Below are positions 55,601 through 62,930 of a stretch of 64,000 nt of DNA, piece by piece. Location: positions 72,864,910 through 72,928,909 of the forward strand of contig NC_134839.1 in NCBI RefSeq assembly GCF_965363235.1, read 5' to 3'. Under the pieces are notes generated by a model that was given only the letters and a program-made list of their open reading frames with translations, had not been told where the DNA came from and did no database searches. Both the position numbers and the translations under genes were made by a program. Within the stretch, counting starts at the first letter, position 1. Each line of letters begins with the position of its first letter. This DNA is from Mytilus galloprovincialis (lineage: Eukaryota; Mollusca; Bivalvia; Mytilida; Mytilidae).

Positions 55601-58600
55601 TTTGAGGTCCTCGGATAAAAAAAGAAGAAATTAGGTCAAGGTCAGTGTTCAAGGTCACATTCTTAATTTAGATTTTCTCTTCAAAAACCGTACAAGATAT
55701 CAATCACATTTTTTTACTGAATTGTTAGTTGTGGCATGTTGTAACACATACTTTTTGGTTGAAAAGGTAAACTAACATTAAATTAGAGTTTTCTCCCCTT
55801 TTATATATAGAATTACGCTTATGGTGATATAACTCATTCACCATATATATAAGAGACCTAATGTCTTTTGATTTGATTTGATTTGAGGTCTTGGATTATG
55901 ACCTTCAAATTGAAGTGACCTTGTGTAAAGCTGAAGTAGCTATTTTTTGTACTTTTGTAATGTACAATTGTATAGAACCATCTATTTTCAGATCAGTGTC
56001 AGGTAAACTATAAAAAAATACCAGAAGTGACATTTTTCAAACCGGAAGTAACAGATTATCTCCATTATTTAAAAAAAAATGTCTAGAAACCATATATTTT
56101 TAAATCAGCGTACAATAAGCCATCTTTTGACACTGGAAATGACATTTTAAACAGCATTTGCATATTTGTGTATCAAAATAGATCTTTTCGGGTGGAATGA
56201 TTTATGGGCATTATGTTTTCTTCTATGTGCGTTCGTCTGTCTGTTAGTTTGTTCGTTCCTTCTTTTGTTCGTTTTCCCTCGACTTATATGCATGTTTTTT
56301 AAAACAACATGGAAAATCAGAATTAAGCAGTATTTATGTATATAGTGCTTTTATAAATTTAGAAACACGTCAAATGGACTTCCCCAGAATTCCGATAAAT
56401 CTATTTCTGTATCTGATAATAGAACTGAAGTGGAGTTTTTCTTATCATACCGTTATGAAACTGATATTTGATATTGTACTTTTAGAAAGAAATGGAGAAC
56501 CATCTAGGTTGTTAATTAAAATTAGATAAACATCTTTGCTACAATTGATGGTATTGTTGTTGCATAATTTTAAATCATATGCATCATTTAAATTAAGATA
56601 AATGTAGTCCACAATGTAAAGGTGTTAATAGAACACCCCTTCAGCTGAAATGGAATCTTTCATATCGCTTCGAGTTGTTTCTCTTATATTTCTGTCAATT
56701 CTTAATCAAAATATGACGATACGTCGAGAAAGATTAACTTATTCTGTCGATAGACATCGTATTATATTAAAAGCGATCGCAATTTATACAGAGGAATGTG
56801 TAAGGAAAGGAGTCATGCCCACTGACCCAAAGGAAATTAAATATTTAAAGAGTTAGAAATGGGATTCCTCCTAGAATTCACGTAGAAAAATAGGCGATAA
56901 GGTACAAAGTGAAATACCTTATAATAAAAGAATAAATGTGAAGTTGAATTATTTTCGAAAATAATACTTATACATGTATCAATGAAAACAATGGCAATCA
57001 TATCCCTCAAAGCAATCATGCTCTTTGACTATTGTGACTGTATTTCATTTGTTATTTTCTTTTTAGATATAAAGATAGCTTCTACAGCTGTTTGGGATAC
57101 GTTTGATGTGAGAGCATTCTATCATCATATGGATAGTATTCAGGTTTACTCCTGCAGTTTCGCTAATTTTCATACTGGCACTAAAACATACAAATTAGAG
57201 AAAAATCAAGAGGATGCATTCATAAAGGGAACTACTGAGGTATTTATCTCCCCTTGAATAAAATTCATATAGGTATTACTTTTTCTGGTATTTTAGGCGT
57301 AACAGACTAACCTTTTAGAAAATCCATATAAATCAAAGAATTCCATGAATTATCGAAGCAATCTAGGAGAAGGCATATTTTGCTCTATCCATAATTGAAC
57401 ATAAATAGATATTGATGTAAAAGACACGCATAACATACTAATACAAATCATGGTCAAGTTAAATAATTATGAAAATGTAATTACTGTGTTGGAAAAGAGG
57501 GAATTGATCATTGTTCATATGCCACTCAGCAATGAAGGAGGTTGAGTTTTTATCATGTAACAAGTATTTGTGGATAAAAGCCACACATAAATATTGTAGA
57601 TCTTTATTTATTTTATTTGTATAATTGATTAATTGATTTCTTGATTATTAAACAAATTCAATAAGTCACACTTTTATTTAAGAAACTTGCACTTAACAAA
57701 TTATAATCTCATTCAGTCTTTTGATTATGAATGGAACTGCCAAAACAAATCATTATGTGGCCAATCAGCTGATATACACTGTATTCATATTTTACCATAG
57801 GTGTGTACTTACAGGGTTTGGAGAACTTCATATTCAAATTCTGCATATTTTTACTCCAAGTTGGTTGAACGGTAAAATGTAGAGAACTTTAAAGTACATT
57901 ATTTCATCTTATATATGATCCTCTGGCCTTTGTTTGTCTTATATGATTTTTATCAGACTTGGGGTCAATTACGTTGGAATGTAATTAATTAAATTACACA
58001 TTACATTGCAAAAATGATCAATTACATCAGTTACACATTACACTGTTTTTGAAATGTAATTAATTAAATTACAATTACTTTACTAAAGTAATTAATTAAA
58101 TTACACATTACATTTCAGTCATGGTAATTTTTTTTAACAATATTATACATGTATAAATAATGCATGTGTAAAATATTCATGCAAGCATAATTGCATTTGA
58201 TAATCATTAGCCATTTTACTATTTTGTCATTTAGTCTGAATCTCTCTGGTCTGAACACTTTGACATCAATTCTAAATAGCTTTACGACAGGAGCTAATGT
58301 GGTAGATATTGCTTGATCAGAACATGGAAGTTCTATGATCAAAAGATCATCATATTGAAAGGAAGGGGAATTGGTTCCTATTAACTTGCCAATGCATCAA
58401 GGGGTATTTTGACATCTCAAAAATGAAGTCATTTAAATTAAACATAATATAAATAAAGATATTATACATAAATCATTAATATTTGTTTTTACATTAAAAA
58501 TATCAAAAAGTGTGCTTGTCACAATATTGAAAATATTTTTTAGTACAAATAAAGTATGTATAATGACTTAATATTAGCAATATTTTGCTAATTAGATAAA

Positions 58601-61600
58601 AATACATGTAAAAGTGGCATTGCCCCATGACATTTTAATCTGATTAATTGCTGTTTGTTTTTACAGCTGTTAATTTTTATTTCTCTACTCCTTTTGTGTA
58701 TACTAATTTGACAAAATGATTGTGTACAGTGATTTTAAATTCTAAATGAACTGTCTAAGACAGATTTTTCACAGTGACACTTTTTATTGGTTTTTGTTTA
58801 ACAAGGTGATTAATTACTTATCAATCTATTTAGTTAAAAGATCTTTCTTAAAATCTGAACACTAATATATGATGTTACATTTTTTTAATTTATAATTAAA
58901 TAATAATTATTAAAAAAAAACATCTGTAGTTCAAATAAATATTAATATACATTGTAACTTCAGTATAAATTATAGACTTCATATATTAAAAAAGTATGTA
59001 ATGTCAATATATGAAAAACAAGTATTATTTTACAATTTATATTATTTAACACAAATCCTTATCTTTAACACCATAAAAGTATATGTAATTGAAATGTAAT
59101 TCAAAAGTAATTGAGCATTACATGCTTTTTTCAATGTAAATAATTAAATTACCATTACATGTAATTAAAAAAATGCTAAATTACACATTACATTCAATTA
59201 CATGGAAAATTGTAATGCATTACACTTAATTACCATTACATTTTCAATTACCCCATCCCTGATTTTTATGCCCCATTTATGGGAATTATGTATTCTGGTT
59301 TGTGCGTCTGTTCGTTCATTCGTCAGTCCGTCTATCCATCTGTTTGATATTCGGTCTGTCCATCTGTCCTGTTTCAGGTTAAAGGTTTTGGTCGAGGTAG
59401 TTTTTGATGAAGTTGAAGTCCAATCAACTTGAAACTTATTACACATGTTCTTTATGATATGATCTTTCTTATTTTAATGCCAAATTAGAGATTTTACCCC
59501 ATTTTCATGGTCAACTGAACGAAGAAAATGATAGTGCAGATGGGGCATCCATGTACTGGGGACAAATTCTTGTGAACTTTAGTTTCTTGTGTATATTTTG
59601 GAGTTTAGTATGAAAACTATTATCACTGAACTAGTTTACAATTTTTTTTTAGTGGCCAGCTAAAGAAAGCCTCCAGGTGTGGGCGTTTTTCATTGCATTT
59701 TTAAAAGACCCATTGTTGTCTGCTCTTTGGTCGGGTTGTTGTTTCTTTGACACATTCCCCATTTCCATTCTCAATTTTATTTTCCTTTTTATTGCTTAAT
59801 TATATAATTACTGGTATGCAAATTATCTTTTCTGTAAATTTAACTGGATGTATTCAACTTTCAGGGCAGAGGAGGCCTTGGATCTGTTTATGTTTTTGCC
59901 ACAGGAAACAGTGGTGATGAAAAAGATATAAGTGTAGACAGCTGTGCTTATGACAGACTGGTTACCAATAGATATGTTATTTCAGTAGCAGGTATATACA
60001 CAATTGTTTTTTTTTTTTTAGGTATTAGATAATCAGTGTATAATAAGTGATATCTATCTGAATTATAAAGTAATCAGTTGAAATATGATGGATTCTCATT
60101 GGTGATCACATTTCAATAAAACCACAGTAAATGTATGATGCAATTAATTGATTTTTATAAGATTTTGCATACAAATTCCATGTTAAACTTTTAACTAAGG
60201 GTTATAACAGATTTTACAGCTGATTCCATTGAGTGTGTAGCCAAAGGTAATTTCTTTGGTTAGCTTACTTGCTAGCTGAACCGTTAAGTCATGCAATATT
60301 AAGTCAGGTATACTACCCTCCTTTGAAATAACCTAGTCCCTACAGACAGATAGATTGGTTAGCTGTTGGACTAGTCTACTCTTGAAGATGTGAAGTAGTG
60401 TAGTTTACCTAACCTTAAAATGACTTCACGGTTCAGCTAGCAAGCAAGGTAACCAAAGATATTACCTTTGCCTACACACTCAGTGGAATTGGCTGTAACG
60501 CATGGGCTTATGTTGTTAAGCCTAAACCATCCATGATATAAAATTTTCATTTTACATAAAATTCTTATAAATTTCCAAAGATTTGAGTTGTAAAACATGT
60601 AAAACTGAGGGCCTTCAACAATGAGCAAAGCCCATGCCACATAGTCAGCTATAAAAGGCCCTGAAAGTTTGTTTTCATTCTCAAACTTTAGTTTGTCTCA
60701 ATCACATGTTATGGAACTTATACACAATGCTTATTACCATAAAACACAGATCAATTTATAATTTGAGTGGCATTACTTTTACAGATCTCTAGTTATGTTC
60801 CTTTATTAACTTATATGTATAGGGGCAGCATCTGATCTGTATCCCATGGACACATTCTTTATTCATTATATTAACCGGATTTTTGTGTCAAAAATGTCGG
60901 TTATTGATTTGGGGATGTACGCCGGGCGGCTGGGCGGGCGGCAACCAAATGTTGTCTGTGCATTTACTCATGAAGCGTTCAAGCAAACCTTTTAAAATTT
61001 TAATATGTTGTTACTGACAACAAAATGGAGGTCAAGTTCAATAATGACGATTTCGACTTTTACCGTTCAGGAGTTACGGTTCTTGAAAGTTTAAAAAATC
61101 TTGTGTCCGTGCATTTACTCATGAACCATTCAACCAAACCTTTTAAAATTTTAATATGTTGTTACTGACAACATAACGGAGGTCAAGTTCAATAATGACG
61201 GTTTTTACTTTTACCGTTCAGGAGTTACGGTTTTTGAAAGTTTAAAAAATGTCGTGTCCGTGCATTTACTCATGAACCAGTCAACCAAACCTTTTAAAAT
61301 TTGTAATATGTTGTTACTGACAACAAAATGGAGGTCAAGTTCAATAATGACGATTTTGACTTTTACCGTTCAGGAGTTACGGTTCTTGAAAGTTTAAAAA
61401 ATGTTGTGTCCGTGCATTTACTCATGAACCGTTCAACCAAATTTTAAAATTTCCTATTAGGAGTTTTGGTCCTTGTAATATTGATAAATGCCAGAACACA
61501 AATAAATGTTAAAGAATCCGGTTTACTGTCATTTTGACAGCTCTTGTTTATGATGCATTTAATTTGCATTAGACTTAAGATACGATAGCTATATTGATGC

Positions 61601-62930
61601 ATTATTTTGATAGAGTACATAAGGTATTATAGTTATAAATTGTATTTGAATGAAGATAGATACCCTTTGATACAGAAATGCATGACAAAAAAGTGTCTGA
61701 GTTTATGAACAATTTTTGTTTACATATCTCTTTTGTGAAAAAAAAAACCAACATCAAAGTACTGGTATATATGTCTGTTTTGATGACTCCATTAATTCAA
61801 TTTAACATTAACTTTAAAATAAAAGGCAAATGTCTGAGGACACGATTGCCCTCACAAAAATGGTTGGAACAGACAGACAGTCAAGGGTAACACTGAATGT
61901 CTCCTTTGTCTATGGTGATGTGTATAAAAATGTCTATAATTGACCAGTGTAAATCTTCCAAATTGTCTTCTTGTTTGAAACACATAAATAGCTTTGAACC
62001 AACAGAGCCACTTGGAACCAAATGCTCATAGAAATAAGTCTTTTCAAAGAATACTCTACAAGACAAGTCCATACATCTATGTCATGCCAAGTGAACTATT
62101 TTGGTAGGTTTCTCAATTTTTTTAAAAACAGATTATATATATAATATTTTCCAGGAATACAGGATGATTTAAGTAGAGTTCCGAATGGAGAAGCTTGCAG
62201 TGCAATGATGGTAGCTGCTTTCACTGCTAAGGGTGGAGCCCAACATCATAAAATAGTATGTATAATATAGATTATAAACATTCAAAAATTCAATCAAACC
62301 TGCTTAAGAGAGCACCTGTATTAAGCAAAACTATTGTTATAAGACCATTAATTCAAGGTCCCTCTTTATGCATTTCAGAGAGATTAAACCTGTATTAAAA
62401 GACCACATGTCTCAAGAGACCACTTTTTTACTCTCCCTTATGTGGTCTCTTAAAACAGGTTTCACCGTACATCCTCCCACAATTCATAATAAGTTAAACA
62501 ATACCTTTAAAGAAGAAGATAACTCAGTCAAATCTTAGTCATAGTTGTAACAATTATTGACCGTCATTCCTGATTTTCATTTCAGTAAATGTTATTAAGA
62601 TTGTGAATTCATAGATTAATGGGGCATTAGCTGTCAAATTCATTTTTACCAATTTAAACTCAAATTCTTATATTTGATTTATAGAATTCTAAAACTTATT
62701 TCCTAATTAAAAAGAAGACCTCTTAGACTGCCTATGGTCATGCGATTAATTCAAACATAAATATGAATGTGAATAGACAGACAATCATGTGCAATTATAT
62801 ACATGTACCGAACTGACTATTTTGTGTAGGTAACAACAGATGTTGGGAATAAATTTACAGAATATTTTAACCAGAACTCAGCAGCAGCTCCAATGGTGTC
62901 AGGTGCAGTAGCTCTTGCTCTAAGTGCCAA
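43577..62930 (+). CDS. Furin/kexin-like proprotein convertase, catalytic domain (8 exons, partial)
   Basis: Eight exons (43577-43642, 46469-46594, 49381-49433, 51792-51877, 57067-57239, 59865-59991, 62155-62255, 62830-62930) join without a stop into about 277 codons. They follow the furin catalytic domain in order: PLQWYL, GTGVTVGVVDKG (catalytic Asp), HGTRVAG (catalytic His), QVYSCSF, GRGGLGSVYVFATGNSG (oxyanion Asn), GEACSAM and VTTDVGNK...QNSAAAP (catalytic Ser). Family members cleave secretory precursors after basic residues in the Golgi or secretory granules. Here furin Asp154 corresponds to Lys, Glu257-Asp258 to Phe-His, and Asp264 to Tyr, so basic-site specificity is probably lost or changed. 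Signal peptide, most of the propeptide, P domain and 3' end were not found. All exons keep GT-AG sites and open phases, which argues against a pseudogene. Confidence 0.93.
43796..45602 (+). mobile_element. Dispersed family D, full-length copy (intronic)
   Basis: Starts with a hairpin GCTCACCTGGCCCAAAGGGC, TTTTCTCATCACTTGGCGTC and a GTC microsatellite, then three ~500-bp tandem blocks (TCATTGGGGTATCTAGTTTA, CCAACCAACCAAGATGGCCG, TAGATAGAGATAAACTGTAA). It ends ACATAGACCAAGGTGAGCGA, GGCTCTTTAGAGCCTCTAGT. Frames beginning MATIIIGVSSLKN recur once per block and are repeat translations. I recognise this as a very common bivalve repeat family; its transposition class is unresolved. Confidence 0.85.
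45603..46468. other. Intron, nothing further seen
   Basis: AT-rich intronic sequence between family D and the catalytic-Asp exon; includes a short (AT)n tract near 45877. Confidence 0.6.
46469..46594 (+). CDS. Convertase exon with the catalytic Asp
   Basis: Acceptor CCATATCATTTTAG, donor ATT then GTAAGT, phase 0 at both ends, 42 codons. VNKYDMNVLPAWRG and GTGVTVGVVDKGVQDHIDL align with the furin region ending DDGIEKNHPDL. The catalytic Asp is kept. The next residue, an Asp in furin that helps form the S2 pocket, is Lys here. Confidence 0.93.
46607..46711. mobile_element. 105-bp TIR mini-element at a splice donor (Mutator-like)
   Basis: Ends TAACCCGAATAAT and the inverse of ATTATTCGAGTTA (12 of 13 match), flanked by 9-bp direct repeats AGTATTACA at 46598-46606 and 46712-46720. 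A 9-bp duplication suggests the Mutator superfamily. The left duplication starts three bases into the intron, so it includes part of the GTAAGT donor of the preceding exon. Confidence 0.82.
46835..47046 (+). repeat. Family D fragment, left of an insertion
   Basis: AAGCTTTTCTCATCATTTGG, ATTATTGGGGTAGCTAGTTT and CCAACCAACCAACTAACGGT match the family D start. The sequence stops at GGGGTAAAATGCAGTTTTTG and resumes at 48414, showing it was split by the family E element. Confidence 0.75.
47047..48413. mobile_element. Family E element inserted in family D
   Basis: About 1.37 kb lies between the two halves of a family D fragment. Near the ends, GGGATACGATTGC (47043-47055) and GCAATCGTATCCC (48367-48379) are inverse copies. 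Blocks GGAAAATCAGAATTAAGCAG, GAACTGAAGTGGAGTTTTTC and ACCCAAAGGAAATTAAATAT recur at 56281-57040. It includes a degraded form of the small frame intact at 56650, and an AGTC microsatellite at 48157-48177. Exact boundaries are uncertain by some tens of bases. Confidence 0.75.
48414..48505 (+). repeat. Family D fragment, right of the insertion
   Basis: ACTGAAGCGTTTAGAGTAAA and GTTAATCAGGTTTAGATCTG continue the family D sequence broken at 47046. Confidence 0.72.
48540..48795 (+). repeat. Family A tail and head fragments
   Basis: 48540-48610 has AACAAACGATAACCACTGAA and CAGGCTCCTGACTTAGGACA from the family A middle. 48745-48795 has GATATGTGGTAGGATTGTAA and AATGAGACAACT from its head. The order is reversed relative to intact copies, so these are two separate scraps. 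Confidence 0.6.
48970..49231. mobile_element. TIR mini-element with internal GCGGTTCAG tandem
   Basis: The ends are inverse copies of about 35 bp: ATATGCCAATACACATAATT on the left, and GTTAATTATGTGTATTGGCA on the right reading outward to TATACTATATTTTT. Inside, 49110-49170 holds about four copies of an ~18-bp unit like CCAGCGGTTCAGAAATAA. No coding content. Confidence 0.8.
49381..49433 (+). CDS. Convertase exon between Asp and His motifs
   Basis: Acceptor TTTGTTTATTATTGCAG, donor TCA then GTAAGT, 53 bases, enters in phase 0 and leaves two bases over. NRRFDFNNANEGSVTSY aligns loosely with the furin segment SFDVNDQDPDPQPRY before HGTR but is shorter. The Asp near HGTR in furin (Asp191, S2 pocket) has no counterpart. 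Confidence 0.85.
49559..49764. mobile_element. TA-flanked mini-element (mariner-like ends)
   Basis: Starts CTGTAAATTCAGAAATTATT and ends CATTTCTGAATTTACAG with TA on each side (49557-49558, 49765-49766). It is closely related to 10607-10804. Confidence 0.78.
49915..50057 (-). repeat. SINE-like family A, 5' part
   Basis: Inverse orientation: TTTATAGCTGACTATGCAGT, CCATATGGTGACCTATAGTT and TCTGGAGAGTTGTCTCATTG match the head and first third of family A. Confidence 0.75.
50058..51135 (+). mobile_element. Dispersed family F with ~150-bp tandem units
   Basis: Starts TTGTCGAGCCTGCAACTTTT and GTTGCAGAAAGCTTTAATAC, then six units built on GACCTTGACCTCATTTTCAT, GGTTCAGTGGTCAAAGTTAA and AATAGGTCAACTATATTTGG, at about 50250, 50400, 50550, 50695, 50838 and 50988. 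It ends AGTTGTAATAAAGCTTTATA. Each unit has a TGACCTTGACCT pair as in the 1574-5105 array, but the rest is unrelated. Confidence 0.82.
51404..51616 (+). repeat. Mosaic of A, D and B fragments
   Basis: Three joined pieces: family A head (AGATGTGGTATGATTGCCAA to CTCTCCACA), family D (CATCATTGGGGTATCTAGTT to GATGGCCGCCATGGCTAAAA, 51438-51520) and family B tail (GTTGTCTGCTCTATGGTTGG to CCATTCTCAATTTTAAA). A 112-codon frame crosses all three and is not a gene. Confidence 0.8.
51792..51877 (+). CDS. Convertase exon with the catalytic His
   Basis: Acceptor GTTTTTTGCAG, donor GCAG then GTACCC, 86 bases, enters with one base to complete Gln and leaves one base. HGTRVAGVIGALKNK and TIGIAFGVEIA align with furin HGTRCAG...VGVAYNARIGG. 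The His is in its family context. Furin Cys211, partner of Cys360, is absent. Confidence 0.92.
52195..55320 (+). mobile_element. Family D copy interrupted by family C
   Basis: The left half (52195-53120) starts TCTTTTCTCATCACTTTGTG with a GTC run and has two D blocks. The right half (54940-55320) resumes with ATTATCTTGAATACTATTAT and ends GGCTCTTTAGAGCCTCTAGT. The break falls inside the third D block, exactly where 43796-45602 is continuous. Confidence 0.85.
53125..54937 (+). mobile_element. Family C copy nested in family D
   Basis: Starts GTATATTGCTATCACGTTGG with GTC repeats and ends CCTGCGGAGCATCTGGTT, collinear with 37035-39012. The GCACAGTATTGTGCAATAGC zone (54080-54290) is expanded here. 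It must be younger than the D copy it interrupts. Confidence 0.85.
55340..55930 (-). repeat. Reverse relative of the 885-bp array unit
   Basis: In inverse orientation it shows GAAGCTATCCGGAGAAGCCA and ATATGAGAGTTATTTCCCCT, plus AGGTCAAGGTCA motifs and a CTAATGTCTTTTGATTTG block, matching the order of the tandem array at 1574-5105. A single diverged unit. Confidence 0.65.
56195..56280 (+). repeat. Family G fragment
   Basis: TTTATGGGCATTATGTTTTC then GCGTTCGTCTGTCTG matches the start of the family G copy at 59262. Confidence 0.55.
56281..57040 (+). mobile_element. Family E, second copy, abutting an exon
   Basis: Collinear with 47255-48395: ATGGAAAATCAGAATTAAGC, CTGAAGTGGAGTTTTTCTTA, GACCCAAAGGAAATTAAATA and GGCAATCATATCCCTCAAAG. 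It is internally deleted relative to 47047-48413. Its right end is about 30 bases from the acceptor of the next convertase exon (57067). Confidence 0.75.
56650..56856 (+). CDS. Small conserved frame of family E
   Basis: ATG to TAG, 68 codons: an N-terminal half with a hydrophobic stretch (LRVVSLIFLSILNQN) and a basic/acidic C-terminal half (SVDRHRIILKAIAIY, ECVRKGVMPTDPKEIKYLKS). The other family E copy at 47767-47969 keeps the same start (MESSILSFRVVSL) and the same end (DPKEIKYLKS then stop) but has stops between. Sharing of both ends suggests a once-coding frame. No function recognised. Confidence 0.4.
   Translation: MESFISLRVVSLIFLSILNQNMTIRRERLTYSVDRHRIILKAIAIYTEECVRKGVMPTDPKEIKYLKS
57067..57239 (+). 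CDS. Convertase exon with the altered S1 region
   Basis: Acceptor TTTTCTTTTTAG, donor GAG then GTATTT, 173 bases, phase 1 in and phase 0 out. QVYSCSFANFHTGTKTYKLE aligns gap-free with furin IYSASWGPEDDGKTVDGPAR, and NQEDAFIKGTTE follows. The WGPEDDG motif, which includes the S1 acidic residues, is replaced by FANFHTG. The rest of the segment keeps length and framework, so the change is specific. Confidence 0.92.
57241..57945. other. Intron, nothing further seen
   Basis: AT-rich intronic sequence up to the hAT element's target duplication; no exon recognised. Confidence 0.6.
57954..59261. mobile_element. hAT-type element with 8-bp target duplication
   Basis: Flanked by ATTTTTAT at 57946-57953 and 59262-59269. 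The ends start CAGACTTGGGGTCAATTAC and, inverted, CAGGGATGGGGTAATTG. CAG-type termini plus an 8-bp duplication are hAT hallmarks. Both subterminal regions (57970-58120 and 59080-59255) are dense in AATGTAATTAATTAAATTAC-like words, possibly transposase-binding repeats. A transposase remnant lies on the minus strand at 58115-58342. Confidence 0.9.
58115..58342 (-). pseudogene. C-terminal remnant of a hAT transposase
   Basis: A 75-codon minus-strand frame contains FRPERFRLNDKIVKWLMIIK followed by CN. This resembles the end of the hAT dimerisation domain (an Arg-X-Arg-Leu-X-Asp ... Leu-hydrophobic-Lys-Cys-Asn pattern). The BED finger, RNase-H-like catalytic core and most of the dimerisation domain are missing, so the element is a deletion derivative that would depend on a full-length relative. 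Confidence 0.6.
59262..59585 (+). repeat. Dispersed family G
   Basis: TTTTTATGCCCCATTTATGG, GGAATTATGTATTCTGGTTT, GTCAGTCCGTCTATCC and, at the end, GGGGCATCCATGTACTGGGG. A known-looking bivalve repeat; its TTTTTATG start coincides with the hAT target duplication, so the hAT element inserted at its left edge. Confidence 0.6.
59590..59780 (+). mobile_element. SINE-like family B
   Basis: TTTTGGAGTTTAGTATGAAA, GTGGCCAGCTAAAGAAAGCC, GTCGGGTTGTTGTTTCTTTG and CCATTCTCAATTTTAT, collinear with 42125-42363. It ends about 85 bases before the next exon. Confidence 0.78.
59865..59991 (+). CDS. Convertase exon with the oxyanion Asn
   Basis: Acceptor TATTCAACTTTCAG, donor GCAG then GTATAT, 127 bases, phase 0 in, one base left over. 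GRGGLGSVYVFATGNSGDEK aligns with furin GRGGLGSIFVWASGNGGREH; the Asn matches oxyanion Asn295. DSCAYD keeps the positions of Cys303 and Asp306. This is the best-conserved exon. Confidence 0.95.
60216..60500. mobile_element. Palindromic mini-element (~285 bp)
   Basis: Left arm ATTCCATTGAGTGTGTAGCC, AAAGGTAATTTCTTTGGTTA, TTGCTAGCTGAACCGT and right arm its inverse (GGTTCAGCTAGCAAGCAAGG, TAACCAAAGATATTACCTTT, GCCTACACACTCAGTGGAAT). The arms pair for at least 75 bp with few mismatches. No coding content and no clear target duplication. Confidence 0.83.
60603..60662 (+). repeat. SINE-like family A fragment
   Basis: GGGCCTTCAACAATGAGCAA, GCCCATGCCACATAGTCAGC and TATAAAAGGCCCTGA, the second block of family A. 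Confidence 0.72.
60870..61548 (+). mobile_element. Dispersed family with 151-bp tandem units
   Basis: Starts TTAACCGGATTTTTGTGTCA and TTGGGGATGTACGCCGGGCG. GTGCATTTACTCATGAA recurs at about 60957, 61108, 61260 and 61411 (period about 151), with TTGTTACTGACAACA, GAGGTCAAGTTCAATAATGA and GTTCAGGAGTTACGGTT in each unit. It ends GAATCCGGTTTACTGTCATT; AACCGGATT and AATCCGGTT at the two ends are inverse. No coding content. Confidence 0.82.
61549..62154. other. Intron, nothing further seen
   Basis: AT-rich intron. Two short frames (61678-61890 plus, 61881-62072 minus) have no splice support or recognisable content. Confidence 0.55.
62155..62255 (+). CDS. Convertase exon with the conserved EAC motif
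   Basis: Acceptor ATAATATTTTCCAG, donor ATA then GTATGT, 101 bases, phase 1 in, phase 0 out. GIQDDLSRVPNGEACSAMMV aligns with furin ATQFGNVPWYSEACSSTLAT. The Cys matches Cys333, the disulfide partner of the Cys kept in the previous exon. Confidence 0.92.
62293..62466. mobile_element. TIR mini-element downstream of a convertase exon
   Basis: Outer ends AAACCTGCTTAAGAGAGCAC and the inverse of GTGGTCTCTTAAAACAGGTT. An internal third copy, AAACCTGTATTAAAAGACCA (62384-62403), makes a second hairpin with the right end. No coding content. Confidence 0.65.
62830..62930 (+). CDS. Convertase exon with the catalytic Ser
   Basis: Acceptor CTATTTTGTGTAG, donor CCAA then GTAAGT, 101 bases, phase 0 in, two bases left over for an exon outside the window. 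VTTDVGNKFTEYFNQNSAAA followed by PMVSGAVALALSAK aligns with furin VTTDLRQKCTESHTGTSASAP. The catalytic Ser is present, but the usual GTS triplet reads QNS. Furin Cys360 corresponds to Phe. Confidence 0.93.
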
